Notes: generated by a model from the sequence alone, not told the origin. A DNA stretch of 64,000 bases from Hymenobacter cyanobacteriorum (GCF_022631375.1 NZ_JALBGC010000001.1:868001-932000); one strand, 5' to 3'. Numbered from the stretch's first letter, positions 17,305 to 25,992 are shown. Translations and numbers: made by a program.

Positions 17305-20085
17305 TTATTGCCCGGGCGAAACAGCCGGCGCGCCGGCGAAGGACGCCGCCGCGGCCGTGCGGGCTGCCTGCCGCGCCGCGTATTCGGCTGCTAAAGTAGC
17401 CGCTGCCGCCGGCGGCAGCCGCCGACGCAGCTCCGCCAGCGCCTCGGCCGCGTATTCGGTGAGGCCAGCATCGGCCGCCGCCAGCACGTAGGCCCGTAAC
17501 AGCGGCAGCGACGCAGGGTTTTCGTTCAAGCCGGCCCGCAAGGCCGCGTAAGCCGCCTGGGCCTGCCCCTGCCGCGTGTAGAAAGCCGCTGCCGCCAGAA
17601 CAGCGGCCTCGTTGAACGGCGCCTCGCGCACGATGCGCTGGTAGCTGCCCCTAGCGGCCGGCACTTCGCCTTTCGCGGCGGCGGCCTGCGCGGTAGCCAG
17701 CCAGTCGGCCCCAATGCGAGCGGCGGATTTCGCGGATAGAGCCGGTAAGGCCAACTGTTCCTGCACCCGCCGGCCCTGCCGCTGCTGCGCTGTATCGGCC
17801 AAAGCCAGCAGGCGTGCCGTAGCGGCTTTCACCGAATCGACTTCGCCGCTCAGAGCCAGCGCATACACCCGCATTGCGGATGCCTGCGGGGCACCGTGCG
17901 AAGCGGCAAAGCCCAGCTGGTCGGCGGCCGTGGCATACTGGCCCTGTTGTAGCTGCCACAAGCCCAGCAGTTGCTGGTAGTAGGCAGCGGTAGCCGAAGT
18001 ACCGGAAGCCAGCGGCAGCAGCAGCTGGCGCGCTAGTAGCTCCTGCCCACGCGCATGGCGGCCCAGCGCCTGCAGAAACAACAGCTGCTCGTAGTAGTCG
18101 GCATTGGCCGGCTGGCTGGCCAGTTGGTTCAGATGCTGGAACAGCGCCGGGGTAAGCTGCGCCGGGTTCCGAATCACGGCCAGCAACACGCTATGGTATA
18201 CCTGCGCGAAACTGGCCGCGTCCAGCGCTACTGGCCCGGCACCGGGCGCAGGCAGGCCCACGGCCAATGGTGCAGCTGTGCGCAACTGAAGCAGCGTGAG
18301 GTTGCTAAGCAGCGCGGGCTCATCGGGGCTGGCCTTTAGCTTCACAGCCTGCGCCCGGGCTTCATTCAGCAGGTTTTGGCCGATGAAATACCCCAGCTGG
18401 TTGGTGCGGCTGGCGTAGCTGCCCGGGGCTAGTTGCTCGGCTTTATCGAGGTAATGGGCCACCGAATCGGTAAGGGCAGTTTGGGTAAAGAGCTGGGCCA
18501 AATCGCCGGCCAGCGGCGCACTATGCGGCTGGGCTTTCAGGCCACGGCGCAGGATATCGAGCCCCTCAAACAGGTCGTCGGGCTGGTCATAGAGCGAGGC
18601 CAGCCGTACTGAAACTTTTTCGTTGGGACCACGCAGCAGAGCGCGGCGGAGCGAATTAATTTCATTCTGGCGCTGCTGGCGGAAGCGGTAGAGCGCCGCC
18701 CGGCCCAGCTCGGCGTGCAGGTTGGCGCGGTAGAGCACGTCGCCGCTTTCGGCGTAGTAGCGTTCGGCCAGGCCAGCCTGGGCCAGGTCGTCGGGGGCAG
18801 CTTCGCTTTGCTGGCGGGCCAGGTCACCCAGCATATTGAACTGTCCGGCCCGCACTTGGTCCGGTAGCGGGAAGCTTTGGCGCGACTGCAGAAAGATAAT
18901 GCCCCCAATGCCCAGCACATACACCGCATAGAACGGCAGCCGGCGCGGCTCAAACACCACCCGATACACCCGCAGCCGCTGCTTAATCAACGGCCCGAAG
19001 TTTATCAGCACATACAGCAGAAACGCCGCCCCCAGCAGCCCCAGCGCCGCGCCCGTGAAACTGCGGGCCGCTACCAGCAGCGGCGTATTGGCCGTGGCAA
19101 ACGCGTAGCCCAGCGCGCCCGCAGCGCCCAGCACCGCCAACGGGTACAGCTGCGCCGCCCCCGTGCCGTAGGGCAGCCACTCGCCGTAGCTGGGGACTCG
19201 CAGCCGCAAACCCAGCCAGCCCGTTACTACGGCCGGTAGTAGCAGCACCAGTGGGTCCAGCGTCAGGCCGGGCCATAGTTCCAGGTTGCCATTATTCCAG
19301 ATATACAGCAGCAGCGTACCCACGTAAAGCCCCGCCGCCAGCACAAACGGCACCAGCCCAAAGCGCCCGGCTGGTTGCTCGGCCTGGGTGTTCAGCCACA
19401 GCAGGGCGCGCACGTTCTCCACGCCTACCCACAGCACCAGCAGCGCCAGCAGCACCGCGCCGCCGGTGGTGGCGTAAGCGGCCAGCTCCAGTGTCGTTTC
19501 TTCGGTTGAAATCAGGCTTTGAGTATAAAGCACCACGCTCAGTGCGGCCACAACTCCACCGATGATGAGCACTCGCCAGCGCAGCGTTAGTCCCTCGGCA
19601 AACGCATGCAGCCCGAAAGCCCCGCCGCCAATTAAGCCCAACATCAGGTACAGAAAATACCGCTCACTGGTGCCAAACAGGCCCAGCGACTCGGTACTGA
19701 GCGACATGAGCAGGAAGATAACCGGCACCATGCCGGCCACGAACGGCCCGCGCGCCAGCGTGCTCACCACCGCCACCCAGCCCACCAGCGCCCCGGCCAG
19801 CAGCAGCAGAAAAATAGCCGCCGCCACCGGCTGCGTATAGGGCCCCGCCACGTCGTGCGTCAGCGTGGTTACGAAGCCGCTGGCCTGCACCGGCAGGTAC
19901 ACCGGGCCGGCCGCCACGCTATCCAGCGTCAGCACCTGCGGTTGCAAATGCGGCACCGTGCGCAGCGGCAGCGTGCTGGTCTCGCCCGTGAAATAATAAT
20001 AATAGCCCACCAGCCCCACGGCCAGCGCTGCCAGCCACACCAGCCAGCCGGGCCGCGCGGAGCGGCTGGCAACTTGCGCCTTCAT
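17305..20085 (-). CDS. Large uncharacterised membrane protein with C-terminal TPR region
   Basis: A 926-aa protein of unknown function. The first about 400 residues contain roughly 11-12 hydrophobic helices, beginning with [19 protein letters not shown]. From about residue 420 to the end it is soluble and helical, with TPR-like repeats (for example [21 protein letters not shown] and [20 protein letters not shown]) and an Ala-rich tail. The ATG at 20085 begins 3 nt after the gatC stop, and the ABC ATPase follows by 31 nt, so it is expressed between a translation gene and a transport ATPase. A role in envelope transport or polymer assembly is a guess only. Confidence 0.7.
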   Translation of the reverse strand: MKAQVASRSARPGWLVWLAALAVGLVGYYYYFTGETSTLPLRTVPHLQPQVLTLDSVAAGPVYLPVQASGFVTTLTHDVAGPYTQPVAAAIFLLLLAGALVGWVAVVSTLARGPFVAGMVPVIFLLMSLSTESLGLFGTSERYFLYLMLGLIGGGAFGLHAFAEGLTLRWRVLIIGGVVAALSVVLYTQSLISTEETTLELAAYATTGGAVLLALLVLWVGVENVRALLWLNTQAEQPAGRFGLVPFVLAAGLYVGTLLLYIWNNGNLELWPGLTLDPLVLLLPAVVTGWLGLRLRVPSYGEWLPYGTGAAQLYPLAVLGAAGALGYAFATANTPLLVAARSFTGAALGLLGAAFLLYVLINFGPLIKQRLRVYRVVFEPRRLPFYAVYVLGIGGIIFLQSRQSFPLPDQVRAGQFNMLGDLARQQSEAAPDDLAQAGLAERYYAESGDVLYRANLHAELGRAALYRFRQQRQNEINSLRRALLRGPNEKVSVRLASLYDQPDDLFEGLDILRRGLKAQPHSAPLAGDLAQLFTQTALTDSVAHYLDKAEQLAPGSYASRTNQLGYFIGQNLLNEARAQAVKLKASPDEPALLSNLTLLQLRTAAPLAVGLPAPGAGPVALDAASFAQVYHSVLLAVIRNPAQLTPALFQHLNQLASQPANADYYEQLLFLQALGRHARGQELLARQLLLPLASGTSATAAYYQQLLGLWQLQQGQYATAADQLGFAASHGAPQASAMRVYALALSGEVDSVKAATARLLALADTAQQRQGRRVQEQLALPALSAKSAARIGADWLATAQAAAAKGEVPAARGSYQRIVREAPFNEAAVLAAAAFYTRQGQAQAAYAALRAGLNENPASLPLLRAYVLAAADAGLTEYAAEALAELRRRLPPAAAATLAAEYAARQAARTAAAASFAGAPAVSPGQ

Positions 20086-20088
20086 CAA

Positions 20089-20376
20089 TTAGTCGAGCAC
20101 TTTGGGCACGCGGAAGTAGTCGGAATCCTTGCGCGGGGCATTGCGCAGGCCTTCCTGGTGGCTCACGGTGTTGCGGGCCTCGTCGTCGCGCAGCACGTTG
20201 ATTTCCTGCGACAAGTGCACCAACGGCTCCACGCCGGTTGTATCCAAGCCTTCGAGTTGGGCCACGAAATCGAGAATATTGTTCAGGTCGCCGAGCATCT
20301 GCTGCTCGCGGGTCGCGTCAAATTCGAGGCGGGCCAGGTGGGCCAGGCCGCGCAGGGTACCAAGGTCGGTGCTCAC
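20089..20376 (-). CDS. gatC: Asp-tRNA(Asn)/Glu-tRNA(Gln) amidotransferase subunit C
   Basis: Small subunit of GatCAB, which amidates mischarged Glu-tRNA(Gln) and Asp-tRNA(Asn). The 95 aa is normal. Landmarks are LRGLAHLARLEFD, LGDLNNILDFVAQLEGLDTTGVEPLVH and the C-terminal DYFRVPKVLD (family FxVPKVL). The start is GTG at 20376, preceded directly by a tandem array of AACTnnT heptads (20381-20412). gatA and gatB are not in the window. It lies between plsC (27 nt upstream) and the membrane/TPR gene (3 nt downstream). Confidence 0.95.
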   Translation of the reverse strand: MSTDLGTLRGLAHLARLEFDATREQQMLGDLNNILDFVAQLEGLDTTGVEPLVHLSQEINVLRDDEARNTVSHQEGLRNAPRKDSDYFRVPKVLD

Positions 20377-20380
20377 GTTC

Positions 20381-20412
20381 AGTTATGAGTTAAAAGTTAG
20401 AAGTTAAGAGTT
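20381..20412. repeat. Heptad tandem array (five AGTT units, exact 7-nt period)
   Basis: AGTT recurs at 20381, 20388, 20395, 20402 and 20409, with A-rich three-base spacers. On the minus strand this gives AACTnnT repeats that begin within the last codons of plsC and end 4 nt before the gatC GTG start. Confidence 0.85.
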
Positions 20413-21231
20413 GGTGGTTTCGCGCTGCGGCGCGGTGGGCGCAGCGGTAACCGGGGCCCGCCAGGTGCTCGGACCAGGTTTCACGGCTCCTTCGGGCAGG
20501 AAATCACCCGCGAGCTGGGTCGCCACTTTTTCCTTCAACGCCGGAATATCGGCCAGCGTGAGCCCGGCAGTGGGAATAGGCGGGTGGAAAACAATTTTAA
20601 GCCGGTGGTAGCGCACGCGCAGGCCCTTCTCCACATCGGGCATAAACATGTGGTTCAGCGGCATGCCCACCGGCACCAGCGGCACGCCCGCCTCAATGGC
20701 CATCTGGAAAGCCCCATCCAGCAGCGGCAGCAGCTCTTTGCCGGGCTTGGGCGAGATGCGGCCCTCGGCGAAAATGGCAATGCTTTTGCCGGCCGCCAGC
20801 CCACGCCGCGCCGCCACCATGGCCCGGCCCCGGCTCACGGCGCTGCTGCGGTCGACGGTAACGTACACGCTCCCGAAAATCGGCCCCCACACCGGCACCT
20901 TGGCCAGCGAAGCCTTGCCCATCATGTTGAGAAACCCGGGAATGTACTTGAACAGCAGCATGATGTCGATGTACGAACCGTGGTTGGCCACGTACACGCA
21001 GGGCTGCGGGTTGGGGCCCGGGCTTTCGCGCACTACTTCGACCGGCACGCCCCACATCGTAATCGACAGCCACGACCAGAAGCGGTTCAGCCGGTGCACC
21101 ACGTATTCGCCCCCCGGCCGCCGGCTGAAATACCACTGCAGCGGAAAGGTGAGCACAAACGGCACGATGAACCAGAACGTGGCCCACGTAGTATAGAGGC
21201 GCTGGCCGAGGTAACGAAGCAAGTGGCGCAT
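20404..21231 (-). CDS. plsC: 1-acyl-sn-glycerol-3-phosphate acyltransferase
   Basis: Makes phosphatidic acid by acylating lysophosphatidate at the inner membrane. The 275-aa protein has an N-terminal membrane helix (about 12-35), the catalytic HX4D box NHGSYID (His84, Asp89), block III FAEGRISPKPG and block IV VPLVPVGMPLNHM. It is first in a probable plsC-gatC-membrane/TPR-ABC-adenosyltransferase run. The -7 element TACCTTTG ends 5 nt before the ATG, so its mRNA is probably leaderless or nearly so. Confidence 0.93.
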   Translation of the reverse strand: MRHLLRYLGQRLYTTWATFWFIVPFVLTFPLQWYFSRRPGGEYVVHRLNRFWSWLSITMWGVPVEVVRESPGPNPQPCVYVANHGSYIDIMLLFKYIPGFLNMMGKASLAKVPVWGPIFGSVYVTVDRSSAVSRGRAMVAARRGLAAGKSIAIFAEGRISPKPGKELLPLLDGAFQMAIEAGVPLVPVGMPLNHMFMPDVEKGLRVRYHRLKIVFHPPIPTAGLTLADIPALKEKVATQLAGDFLPEGAVKPGPSTWRAPVTAAPTAPQRETTNS

Positions 21232-21236
21232 GCCCG

Positions 21237-21244
21237 CAAAGGTA
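21237..21244 (-). promoter_or_regulatory. Candidate -7 element of plsC
   Basis: Minus strand TACCTTTG, exact TAnnTTTG, 5 nt before the ATG at 21231. The predicted transcript start coincides with or lies just before the start codon. Confidence 0.55.
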
Positions 21245-21276
21245 GTTTCTGGTTTCTTGTTGCTGGTTTTCCCGGC

Positions 21277-21858
21277 CTACTGGCCCCGCGCGGCCAGCAC
21301 CTTCTCGGCTTTCAGCAGGCCGGCCACGCTCACGCCGTCCGTAATGCGGTCGTCCATCACCATCCGAATGGCTTCGGCCAGGGGCAATTTCCAGAGGCGC
21401 AGGTCTTCGGTTTCCTCGGGTTCCACGTCGCCCATCGTCAGGTCTTCGGCCAGAAACACGAAGCCTTCCTCATCCGTCACCGAGTTGGAGGTGTGCAGGC
21501 GGGCAATGCGCGTCCAGCGGGCCGCCGTGAGGCCGGTTTCCTCGCGCAACTCGCGCTGGGCCGATTCCAGCACATCCAGCTCCACCAGCCCGCCGCCCAT
21601 CGGAATTTCCCAGCTGTACTCGTTCAGCGGGTAGCGGTACTGGCCCACCAGCCAAGTGTTGCCGTCAGCGTCGACGGGCACGATGCCCAAGGCCTTATTC
21701 TTCATCGTCACCACCCCGTAGATGCCGCGCCCACCGCCCGGATTAAGCACAACGTCTTCGCGCACCGAAATCCACGGGTTGTGGTATTTAACTTCCGAGG
21801 TCAGGGTTTGCCAGGGGTTATGGTTGGTATCGACGGCGGGGGCAGGGAATTGACTCAT
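21277..21858 (-). CDS. Nudix hydrolase, ADP-ribose pyrophosphatase-like
   Basis: A 193-aa Nudix protein expected to hydrolyse nucleoside diphosphate sugars such as ADP-ribose. The Nudix box reads GGGLVELDVLESAQ followed by RELREETGL. The REUxEExGU half is intact, and the upstream Glu is at position 6 rather than 7 of the box, a small deviation. The preceding segment GIVPVDADGNTWLVGQYRYPLNEYSWEIP is typical of the NudF/ADPRase group. The start MSQFPAPA is the first ATG, 26 nt after a TATTTTTG -7 element. Confidence 0.87.
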   Translation of the reverse strand: MSQFPAPAVDTNHNPWQTLTSEVKYHNPWISVREDVVLNPGGGRGIYGVVTMKNKALGIVPVDADGNTWLVGQYRYPLNEYSWEIPMGGGLVELDVLESAQRELREETGLTAARWTRIARLHTSNSVTDEEGFVFLAEDLTMGDVEPEETEDLRLWKLPLAEAIRMVMDDRITDGVSVAGLLKAEKVLAARGQ

Positions 21859-21884
21859 ATCAGCAGAACCGAAAAGTTGGTGGT

Positions 21885-21892
21885 CAAAAATA
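21885..21892 (-). promoter_or_regulatory. Candidate -7 element of the Nudix gene
   Basis: Minus-strand TATTTTTG, a full TAnnTTTG match; predicted transcript start about 20 nt before the ATG. Confidence 0.4.
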
Positions 21893-21997
21893 CGGATGCC
21901 CCGCCCAAAGCCCTTTCCGCTCGCCGTTCAATTGCATGCATCCGCCGGTTGCATACGCCAATTGGTCGGGATAATTCCGGCTTTTATCAAAAAACAC

Positions 21998-22029
21998 TTG
22001 CGCTCCCCTCCCCCAATAGTGTACCTTTG
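21998..22029 (+). promoter_or_regulatory. Near-consensus promoter of the small RNA/leader
   Basis: TTG at 21998-22000, a 21-nt spacer, then TACCTTTG at 22022-22029. This is the full Bacteroidota -33/-7 arrangement and one of the best promoters in the window. The transcript should start near 22034-22038. Confidence 0.65.
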
Positions 22030-22035
22030 AATCAT

Positions 22036-22174
22036 AAGTACCCCCGCACGGGCTGGAAATGTGGAAAGGAAGGACCTCTCGTGCGGCGGCGCTCTGGCCA
22101 AAAAGGTGGGGTAGACACCTTCCGGCCGGACCCGCCACTTTAAGGTCATCGCACTTGTGCGATGACCTTTTTTT
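22036..22174 (+). ncRNA. Candidate structured small RNA or terminated leader, class unknown
   Basis: A segment of about 140 nt bounded by a strong promoter and a strong intrinsic terminator with no good ORF inside. Visible helices: CCGCACG 22044-22050 with CGTGCGG 22080-22086; GGCC 22096-22099 with 22124-22127, enclosing AAGGTG 22103-22108 with CACCTT 22116-22121 around the loop GGGTAGA; GGCGG near 22085 with CCGCC 22132-22136 as an alternative closing helix; and the terminator. I do not recognise tmRNA, RNase P RNA, SRP RNA or a common riboswitch. The 6S-Flavo RNA class or a leader of the gene at 22304 are alternatives. Confidence 0.5.
22142..22174 (+). terminator. Intrinsic terminator of the small RNA/leader
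   Basis: Perfect 13-bp stem AAGGTCATCGCAC/GTGCGATGACCTT with a TT loop, followed by a run of T to 22174. Confidence 0.85.
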
Positions 22175-22303
22175 GTGCCCATTGGCGAGCACCCATCCAT
22201 ACAGGCAGCATTATGTATGCCTGGCCAGCCATTAACCCCGCCCGGGCTCCTGCCGTATGCAGATTGCGGCCGCCGCACACATTCCGGCAGCCCCTTTCTC
22301 TCG

Positions 22304-22558
22304 ATGGCCACCAACTCCAAAAAGCCCGCTGATAAAGCCCCCACCGCCGGCGACCCGCTCTTCAACCTCCACCACGCCGAGGCCGAAGCCGAACTCGCCA
22401 AAACTACCGGCGGCCTCGGCCCCACCACCAACGAGTACGTTTCGACCGATGAAGAAGCCGACATCGACGAGGCCATTGCTCCGCGCGACAGCCAGGGTTT
22501 CGTGCGCGGCGAGAACTCCTCCAACGTAACCGGCAGCAGCGCCGGCGACCACAAGTAG
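22304..22558 (+). CDS. Small acidic hypothetical protein
   Basis: An 84-aa hydrophilic protein, Lys-rich at the N-terminus ([13 protein letters not shown]) and acidic in the middle ([16 protein letters not shown]). It has no signal peptide or membrane segment and is probably disordered. The final part ([20 protein letters not shown]) is Gly/Ser rich. Not recognised as a named family. It starts 130 nt after the terminator of the small RNA and ends just before a GC-rich terminator, so it looks like a self-contained gene. Function unknown. Confidence 0.55.
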   Translation: MATNSKKPADKAPTAGDPLFNLHHAEAEAELAKTTGGLGPTTNEYVSTDEEADIDEAIAPRDSQGFVRGENSSNVTGSSAGDHK

Positions 22559-22584
22559 CCGCCGCCTGTTATCTCCTTTTTCCG

Positions 22585-22628
22585 GCCCGGCCGGGGCTGC
22601 CCAGTGGGTGGCCCCGGCCGGGCTTTTT
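22585..22628 (+). terminator. GC-rich intrinsic terminator
   Basis: Perfect 13-bp stem GCCCGGCCGGGGC/GCCCCGGCCGGGC with a 13-nt loop and TTTTT. It follows the small acidic gene by 26 nt. Confidence 0.85.
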
Positions 22629-22660
22629 GTTGAAATAGCTGCCGACGCATTGGTGCCCCG

Positions 22661-22668
22661 TATTTTTG
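22661..22668 (+). promoter_or_regulatory. Candidate -7 element of rnhB
   Basis: TATTTTTG (TAnnTTTG), ending 5 nt before the rnhB ATG at 22674, so a leaderless mRNA is expected. Confidence 0.5.
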
Positions 22669-22673
22669 CCCCA

Positions 22674-23264
22674 ATGCCAGTTCGTACTCCTCTCCTTATT
22701 TCCTGCACTGCCCAGCCCTTCGAGGCCGGCCTCGATGAAGCCGGCCGCGGCTGTCTGGCGGGGCCGGTATTCGCCGCCGCCGTCATTCTGCCCGCCGATT
22801 TCACGTCGCCCTTGCTCAACGATTCCAAGCAGCTCAGCGAGAAGCAGCGCAGCCTGCTGCGCCCCCAAATCTGCGCCGAATCGGTGGCCTGGGCCGTAGG
22901 GCAGGCGTCGGTAGCAGAAATCAGCAGCCTCAACATTGCGCAGGCCAGCTACCTGGCCATGCACCGGGCCGTGGCGGCGCTGGCGGTGTCTCCCACGCAT
23001 CTGGCCGTCGATGGCAACCGTTTCCGGCCGCTGGCAGGCTTTCCACACACCTGCGTTATCGGGGGCGATGGACTGTACCGCCACATCGCGGCGGCCTCGG
23101 TACTGGCCAAAACTTTCCGCGACGAGCACATGGAAGAACTGGCCGCCGAGTTTCCCGACTATGGTTGGCAACAAAATGCCGGCTACCCCACGGCCAGCCA
23201 CCGCGCGGCCATTCGGGCGCATGGCCCCAGCCCGCACCACCGCATGGGCTTCCGGCTGCTATAA
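22674..23264 (+). CDS. rnhB: Ribonuclease HII
   Basis: Cleaves RNA of RNA/DNA hybrids and single ribonucleotides in DNA. 196 aa, normal length. The catalytic start motif is [14 protein letters not shown] (Asp21, Glu22); the further acidic sites lie in LAVDGNRF and in the region of [17 protein letters not shown]. The C-terminus has [21 protein letters not shown], a family hallmark. ATG 22674 is chosen since upstream in-frame residues come from the terminator region. Single gene; it converges with the response regulator across inverted repeat copy 4. Confidence 0.96.
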   Translation: MPVRTPLLISCTAQPFEAGLDEAGRGCLAGPVFAAAVILPADFTSPLLNDSKQLSEKQRSLLRPQICAESVAWAVGQASVAEISSLNIAQASYLAMHRAVAALAVSPTHLAVDGNRFRPLAGFPHTCVIGGDGLYRHIAAASVLAKTFRDEHMEELAAEFPDYGWQQNAGYPTASHRAAIRAHGPSPHHRMGFRLL

Positions 23265-23269
23265 AAACG

Positions 23270-23343
23270 GTCATTCCGACGAAGGAGTAATCTGATTAAA
23301 CCCAGTTGGGTCAATTTTCAGGTTCCTCCTTCGTCGGAATGAC
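23270..23343. repeat. Inverted repeat, GTCATTCCGAC type (copy 4)
   Basis: Arms GTCATTCCGACGAAGGAG and CTCCTTCGTCGGAATGAC are perfect over 18 nt, with a 38-nt loop. The GTCAT ends are shared with the other copies while the inner part differs. It lies between converging rnhB and the response regulator. Confidence 0.85.
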
Positions 23344-23364
23344 AGCTCCTATTCGGGTAGTCAT

Positions 23365-23808
23365 CTATTCCTTCAGCTTCAGCAAGTCCAGAAACAGGCT
23401 GAAGCCATCGACGCTGGTGCCACCTTCGCCGAAGGTGTCGAAGCTCAGAGGCTTGATGATGTAGCCGCTCACCGCCAGCTGCTGCGCCTTCAGGCGGTCG
23501 GTGTCAAGGTCGGAGGTGGTCATGATAAACACGTTCAGGTCGGCAAACTCGGGGTCGGCCCGCAGAGCTTCCAAAAGCTCCAGCCCGTTCATGCGGGGCA
23601 TGTTGATGTCGAGCATCGCCAGGCTGGGCTTGGCAATTTTGGGCTCGCCGCCTTCGCCGCGCAGCATTTTCAGCGCTTCGCGCCCGTTGCGGGCGTGGAT
23701 GATGGGCACGTTGATGTTTTGCCGCCGCAGTTCGCGCTGCACGTTCATGACGTCCATTTGGTCGTCTTCAACGAGCAGGATACTGGGGGCTGAGTGGTCG
23801 GGGGACAT
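23365..23808 (-). CDS. Single-domain response regulator (CheY/Rcp1-like)
   Basis: A 147-aa receiver domain with no output domain. Acidic pocket EDD (14-16), phospho-acceptor Asp67 in AMLDINMPRMNG, conserved Thr in MTTSD and Lys119 in GYIIKPLS. The form matches phytochrome-type partners (Rcp1), in which the helix between strands is longer. It follows the histidine kinase gene by 74 nt on the same strand and is the likely phosphate acceptor. The output target is unknown; it would act by protein interaction. Confidence 0.92.
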   Translation of the reverse strand: MSPDHSAPSILLVEDDQMDVMNVQRELRRQNINVPIIHARNGREALKMLRGEGGEPKIAKPSLAMLDINMPRMNGLELLEALRADPEFADLNVFIMTTSDLDTDRLKAQQLAVSGYIIKPLSFDTFGEGGTSVDGFSLFLDLLKLKE

Positions 23809-23882
23809 AGGTGAGGAAAGTTGGCTACTGCGGGAACATACCCGGGGCCGGCGGCCGGAATAGCTTACGCAAGGCGCGGCAA

Positions 23883-25406
23883 TTATGATACCGTGGCCAC
23901 CACGGCCTTCACTTTAGGCGGCAGCTTGGGCCAGGTGAACGTGAATTTTGCGCCCTCGCCCTCAGCCGATTCGACGGTGATGCGGCCGCCCTGCCGCTCC
24001 ACAATCTTCTTCACAATGGCCAGCCCCACGCCGGTACTTTCGAGCGTGTCGCGCTCGGTTAGGGTCTGGAAAATGACGAAAATACGCTCGTGGTACTCCG
24101 GGTCGATGCCCGGCCCGTCGTCGGCTACCGAAAACGCATAGAATTCGCCCGCATCGTCGCAGCCAATGTTGATGTGGCCGGTGGCCGGGTGGTCGTGGTA
24201 CTTCACCGCATTGCTGATGAGGTTAGTGAACACCTGCTGCAGCTGCACGGCATCGGTGGTGAGGGTAGGCAGAAAGAAGGGCAGCTCGACGGCAAAACCG
24301 GCGGGCAGGCTTAGCGAGTCGATGATATCGCGCAGCAGCGTGCGCACGAACACCGTTTCCTGCTCGCGGGCCATGCGGCCAATGCGGGCCAGGTCTAAAA
24401 TACCGGTAATGAGCTTTTCCATGCGGTGCACCCGCTGCCGCATCAGCGCCAGAAACTCGCGGATGTGCGCCGGCAACTGCTCTTTGCCCATGTCTTCCTC
24501 AATCCAGCGCGAGGCACTTTCGATGCCGCGCAAGGGAGCCTTCAGGTCATGCGACACCACGTAGGCAAACTGGTCGAGTTCCTGGTTGCGGTTTTCGAGC
24601 TGGGCAATGTTGGTGCCTACCGTGCGCGCCATGGCATTCAGGGCGGTAGTCAGCTCGCTCACCTCGTCGCGCGAGTTGTCGGTAATCTGAGTCGAATAGT
24701 CGCCATCGGCCATGCGCCGGGCCAGGTCCACCATGTTGCGCAGGCGGCGCGCAAAGCTGCGCACCAGATACGCAGCCCCCAGCAGCCCCAGCACCAGTGC
24801 CGCCACCGCCAGCGCCGCCGACACCCATTCGGCCCGCACAATGCTGCTGTCCAGGCGTTGGCGCAGCTGGCGACGCGTAGCCGCTTCCTGGCGCTCAAAT
24901 TCGGCCAGTTGGGCCCGCATGCCATCCATTATTTGCTTGCCGGTCAGGTTCTCGGCCAGGCGGCGGTGGGCCAGGCCATCAATGCCGCGCTGCTGCGGGT
25001 TGCGCAGGCGGGCTTCGCGCTTTTCAGCAATCAGCAGGTGCGAATAGCCGGTCCACTGCTGAAACAGGCGCTGGGTCTGGTCGAGGCGCTGAATCTGGTT
25101 CGGGGCATCCTGTACTAAGTCGCGCAGGTTCAAGAATCGACCCACCATCTCGCGCTCGCCGTAATAGTAAGGGGCCAGCGTTTGCTCGTTGCCAATCAGC
25201 AGATAGCCCCGGAAGCCGGTTTCCATGTCCACGATGTTGCGCAGCAGCGTCACCGCTTCGTTCGATACGTGCTGGGAGGCTTCTACCTGCTGCGCGTTGC
25301 GCAGCACCTGCCCGGCCAATCGATAAGAAAAGACAACCACCACGGCAAACAGGGCCATCAGCAGCGCAATGCCCGCAAAAAGTTTAGTCGTGAGAGTTGT
25401 TTTCAT
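23883..25406 (-). CDS. Membrane histidine kinase with CHASE3 and HAMP domains
   Basis: A 507-aa sensor kinase: membrane helix 8-30, periplasmic CHASE3-like helical region about 35-175 (VDMETGFRGYLLIGNEQTL is the family hallmark), second helix about 193-215, HAMP about 215-268, HisKA with His286 in YVVSHDLKAPLRGIES, and HATPase with N box LISNAVKYHDH, G1 DDGPGID and G2 GVGLAIVKKI. The kinase core is of the phytochrome-like type. It sits between a CZB protein (17 nt upstream) and a response regulator, suggesting one signalling operon. The CHASE3 ligand is unknown. Confidence 0.93.
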   Translation of the reverse strand: MKTTLTTKLFAGIALLMALFAVVVVFSYRLAGQVLRNAQQVEASQHVSNEAVTLLRNIVDMETGFRGYLLIGNEQTLAPYYYGEREMVGRFLNLRDLVQDAPNQIQRLDQTQRLFQQWTGYSHLLIAEKREARLRNPQQRGIDGLAHRRLAENLTGKQIMDGMRAQLAEFERQEAATRRQLRQRLDSSIVRAEWVSAALAVAALVLGLLGAAYLVRSFARRLRNMVDLARRMADGDYSTQITDNSRDEVSELTTALNAMARTVGTNIAQLENRNQELDQFAYVVSHDLKAPLRGIESASRWIEEDMGKEQLPAHIREFLALMRQRVHRMEKLITGILDLARIGRMAREQETVFVRTLLRDIIDSLSLPAGFAVELPFFLPTLTTDAVQLQQVFTNLISNAVKYHDHPATGHINIGCDDAGEFYAFSVADDGPGIDPEYHERIFVIFQTLTERDTLESTGVGLAIVKKIVERQGGRITVESAEGEGAKFTFTWPKLPPKVKAVVATVS

Positions 25407-25423
25407 GCAGTAATGCCGGTTGG

Positions 25424-25798
25424 TCAGGCCTCGGTACGCAACCGGGCTTCCATGGTTTGCAGCAGCACAACCATCTCATCGGCCAGTTGCTGAATGGTCG
25501 TATAATTGGCGCTCACTTGGTCATCCTGGCCGGCGTCGTGCAAGTCCATCAGCCGGTTAGCTTCTTTATGGATGAGTACGTGCTTCTGGTCGAATTGCCG
25601 GGCTTCGGGCAAATGCGCGTATGCTCCCCGTCCGCGCAGGCGGTTGGCAATCCATAGGCCCAAACCGCACTGCTCGGGGTCGCGCAGGGGGCCCGGTTCG
25701 CCGCCGTTGCCAAACAGGTAGGAGCGCAGCTTGCTCTTGAAATGCACATGCTTGATGCGCGCCGACTCAAAATCCTGCTTCAGCTCTTCCGTACTCAT
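25424..25798 (-). CDS. CZB (chemoreceptor zinc-binding) domain protein
   Basis: A 124-aa stand-alone CZB domain. The zinc ligands fit the family: His17/His19 in KHVHFKSKL, Cys44 in PEQCGLGLWI, and His73/His77 in KHVLIHKEAN. In chemoreceptors and diguanylate cyclases CZB senses zinc or hypochlorous acid through the Cys-Zn core. As a free-standing protein upstream of a histidine kinase it may be a soluble sensor that acts on it. The -7 element TATCTTTG lies 61 nt upstream, at 25866-25859. Confidence 0.88.
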   Translation of the reverse strand: MSTEELKQDFESARIKHVHFKSKLRSYLFGNGGEPGPLRDPEQCGLGLWIANRLRGRGAYAHLPEARQFDQKHVLIHKEANRLMDLHDAGQDDQVSANYTTIQQLADEMVVLLQTMEARLRTEA

Positions 25799-25858
25799 AG
25801 AAAATTGTTACCGCCCTCGTTGTCCTGCCGCCGCACCAGCAGCCGGCCGCAACTGCGC

Positions 25859-25866
25859 CAAAGATA
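25859..25866 (-). promoter_or_regulatory. Candidate -7 element of the CZB/kinase/regulator operon
   Basis: Minus strand TATCTTTG, full TAnnTTTG match; predicted start about 55 nt before the CZB ATG. Confidence 0.45.
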
Positions 25867-25992
25867 CTACTACGCCGCCGGGCACTGTTCCGGCCGATAT
25901 ATACGGTACTTTTACGCTTTGCTCCGGTGCGTTGCCGGGCAGGCTGTGGCTTATCTGGCTGCGCTGGAGCTCCATCTCCCATCTTCCCACCA

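Noticed and set aside
22036..22174. SRP (4.5S) RNA or RNase P RNA as identity of the structured segment
   Set aside because: The conserved GGAAGCAGC-type SRP loop and the RNase P GAGGAAAGUCC and ACAnnnGG signatures are absent. Only an unknown class is claimed.
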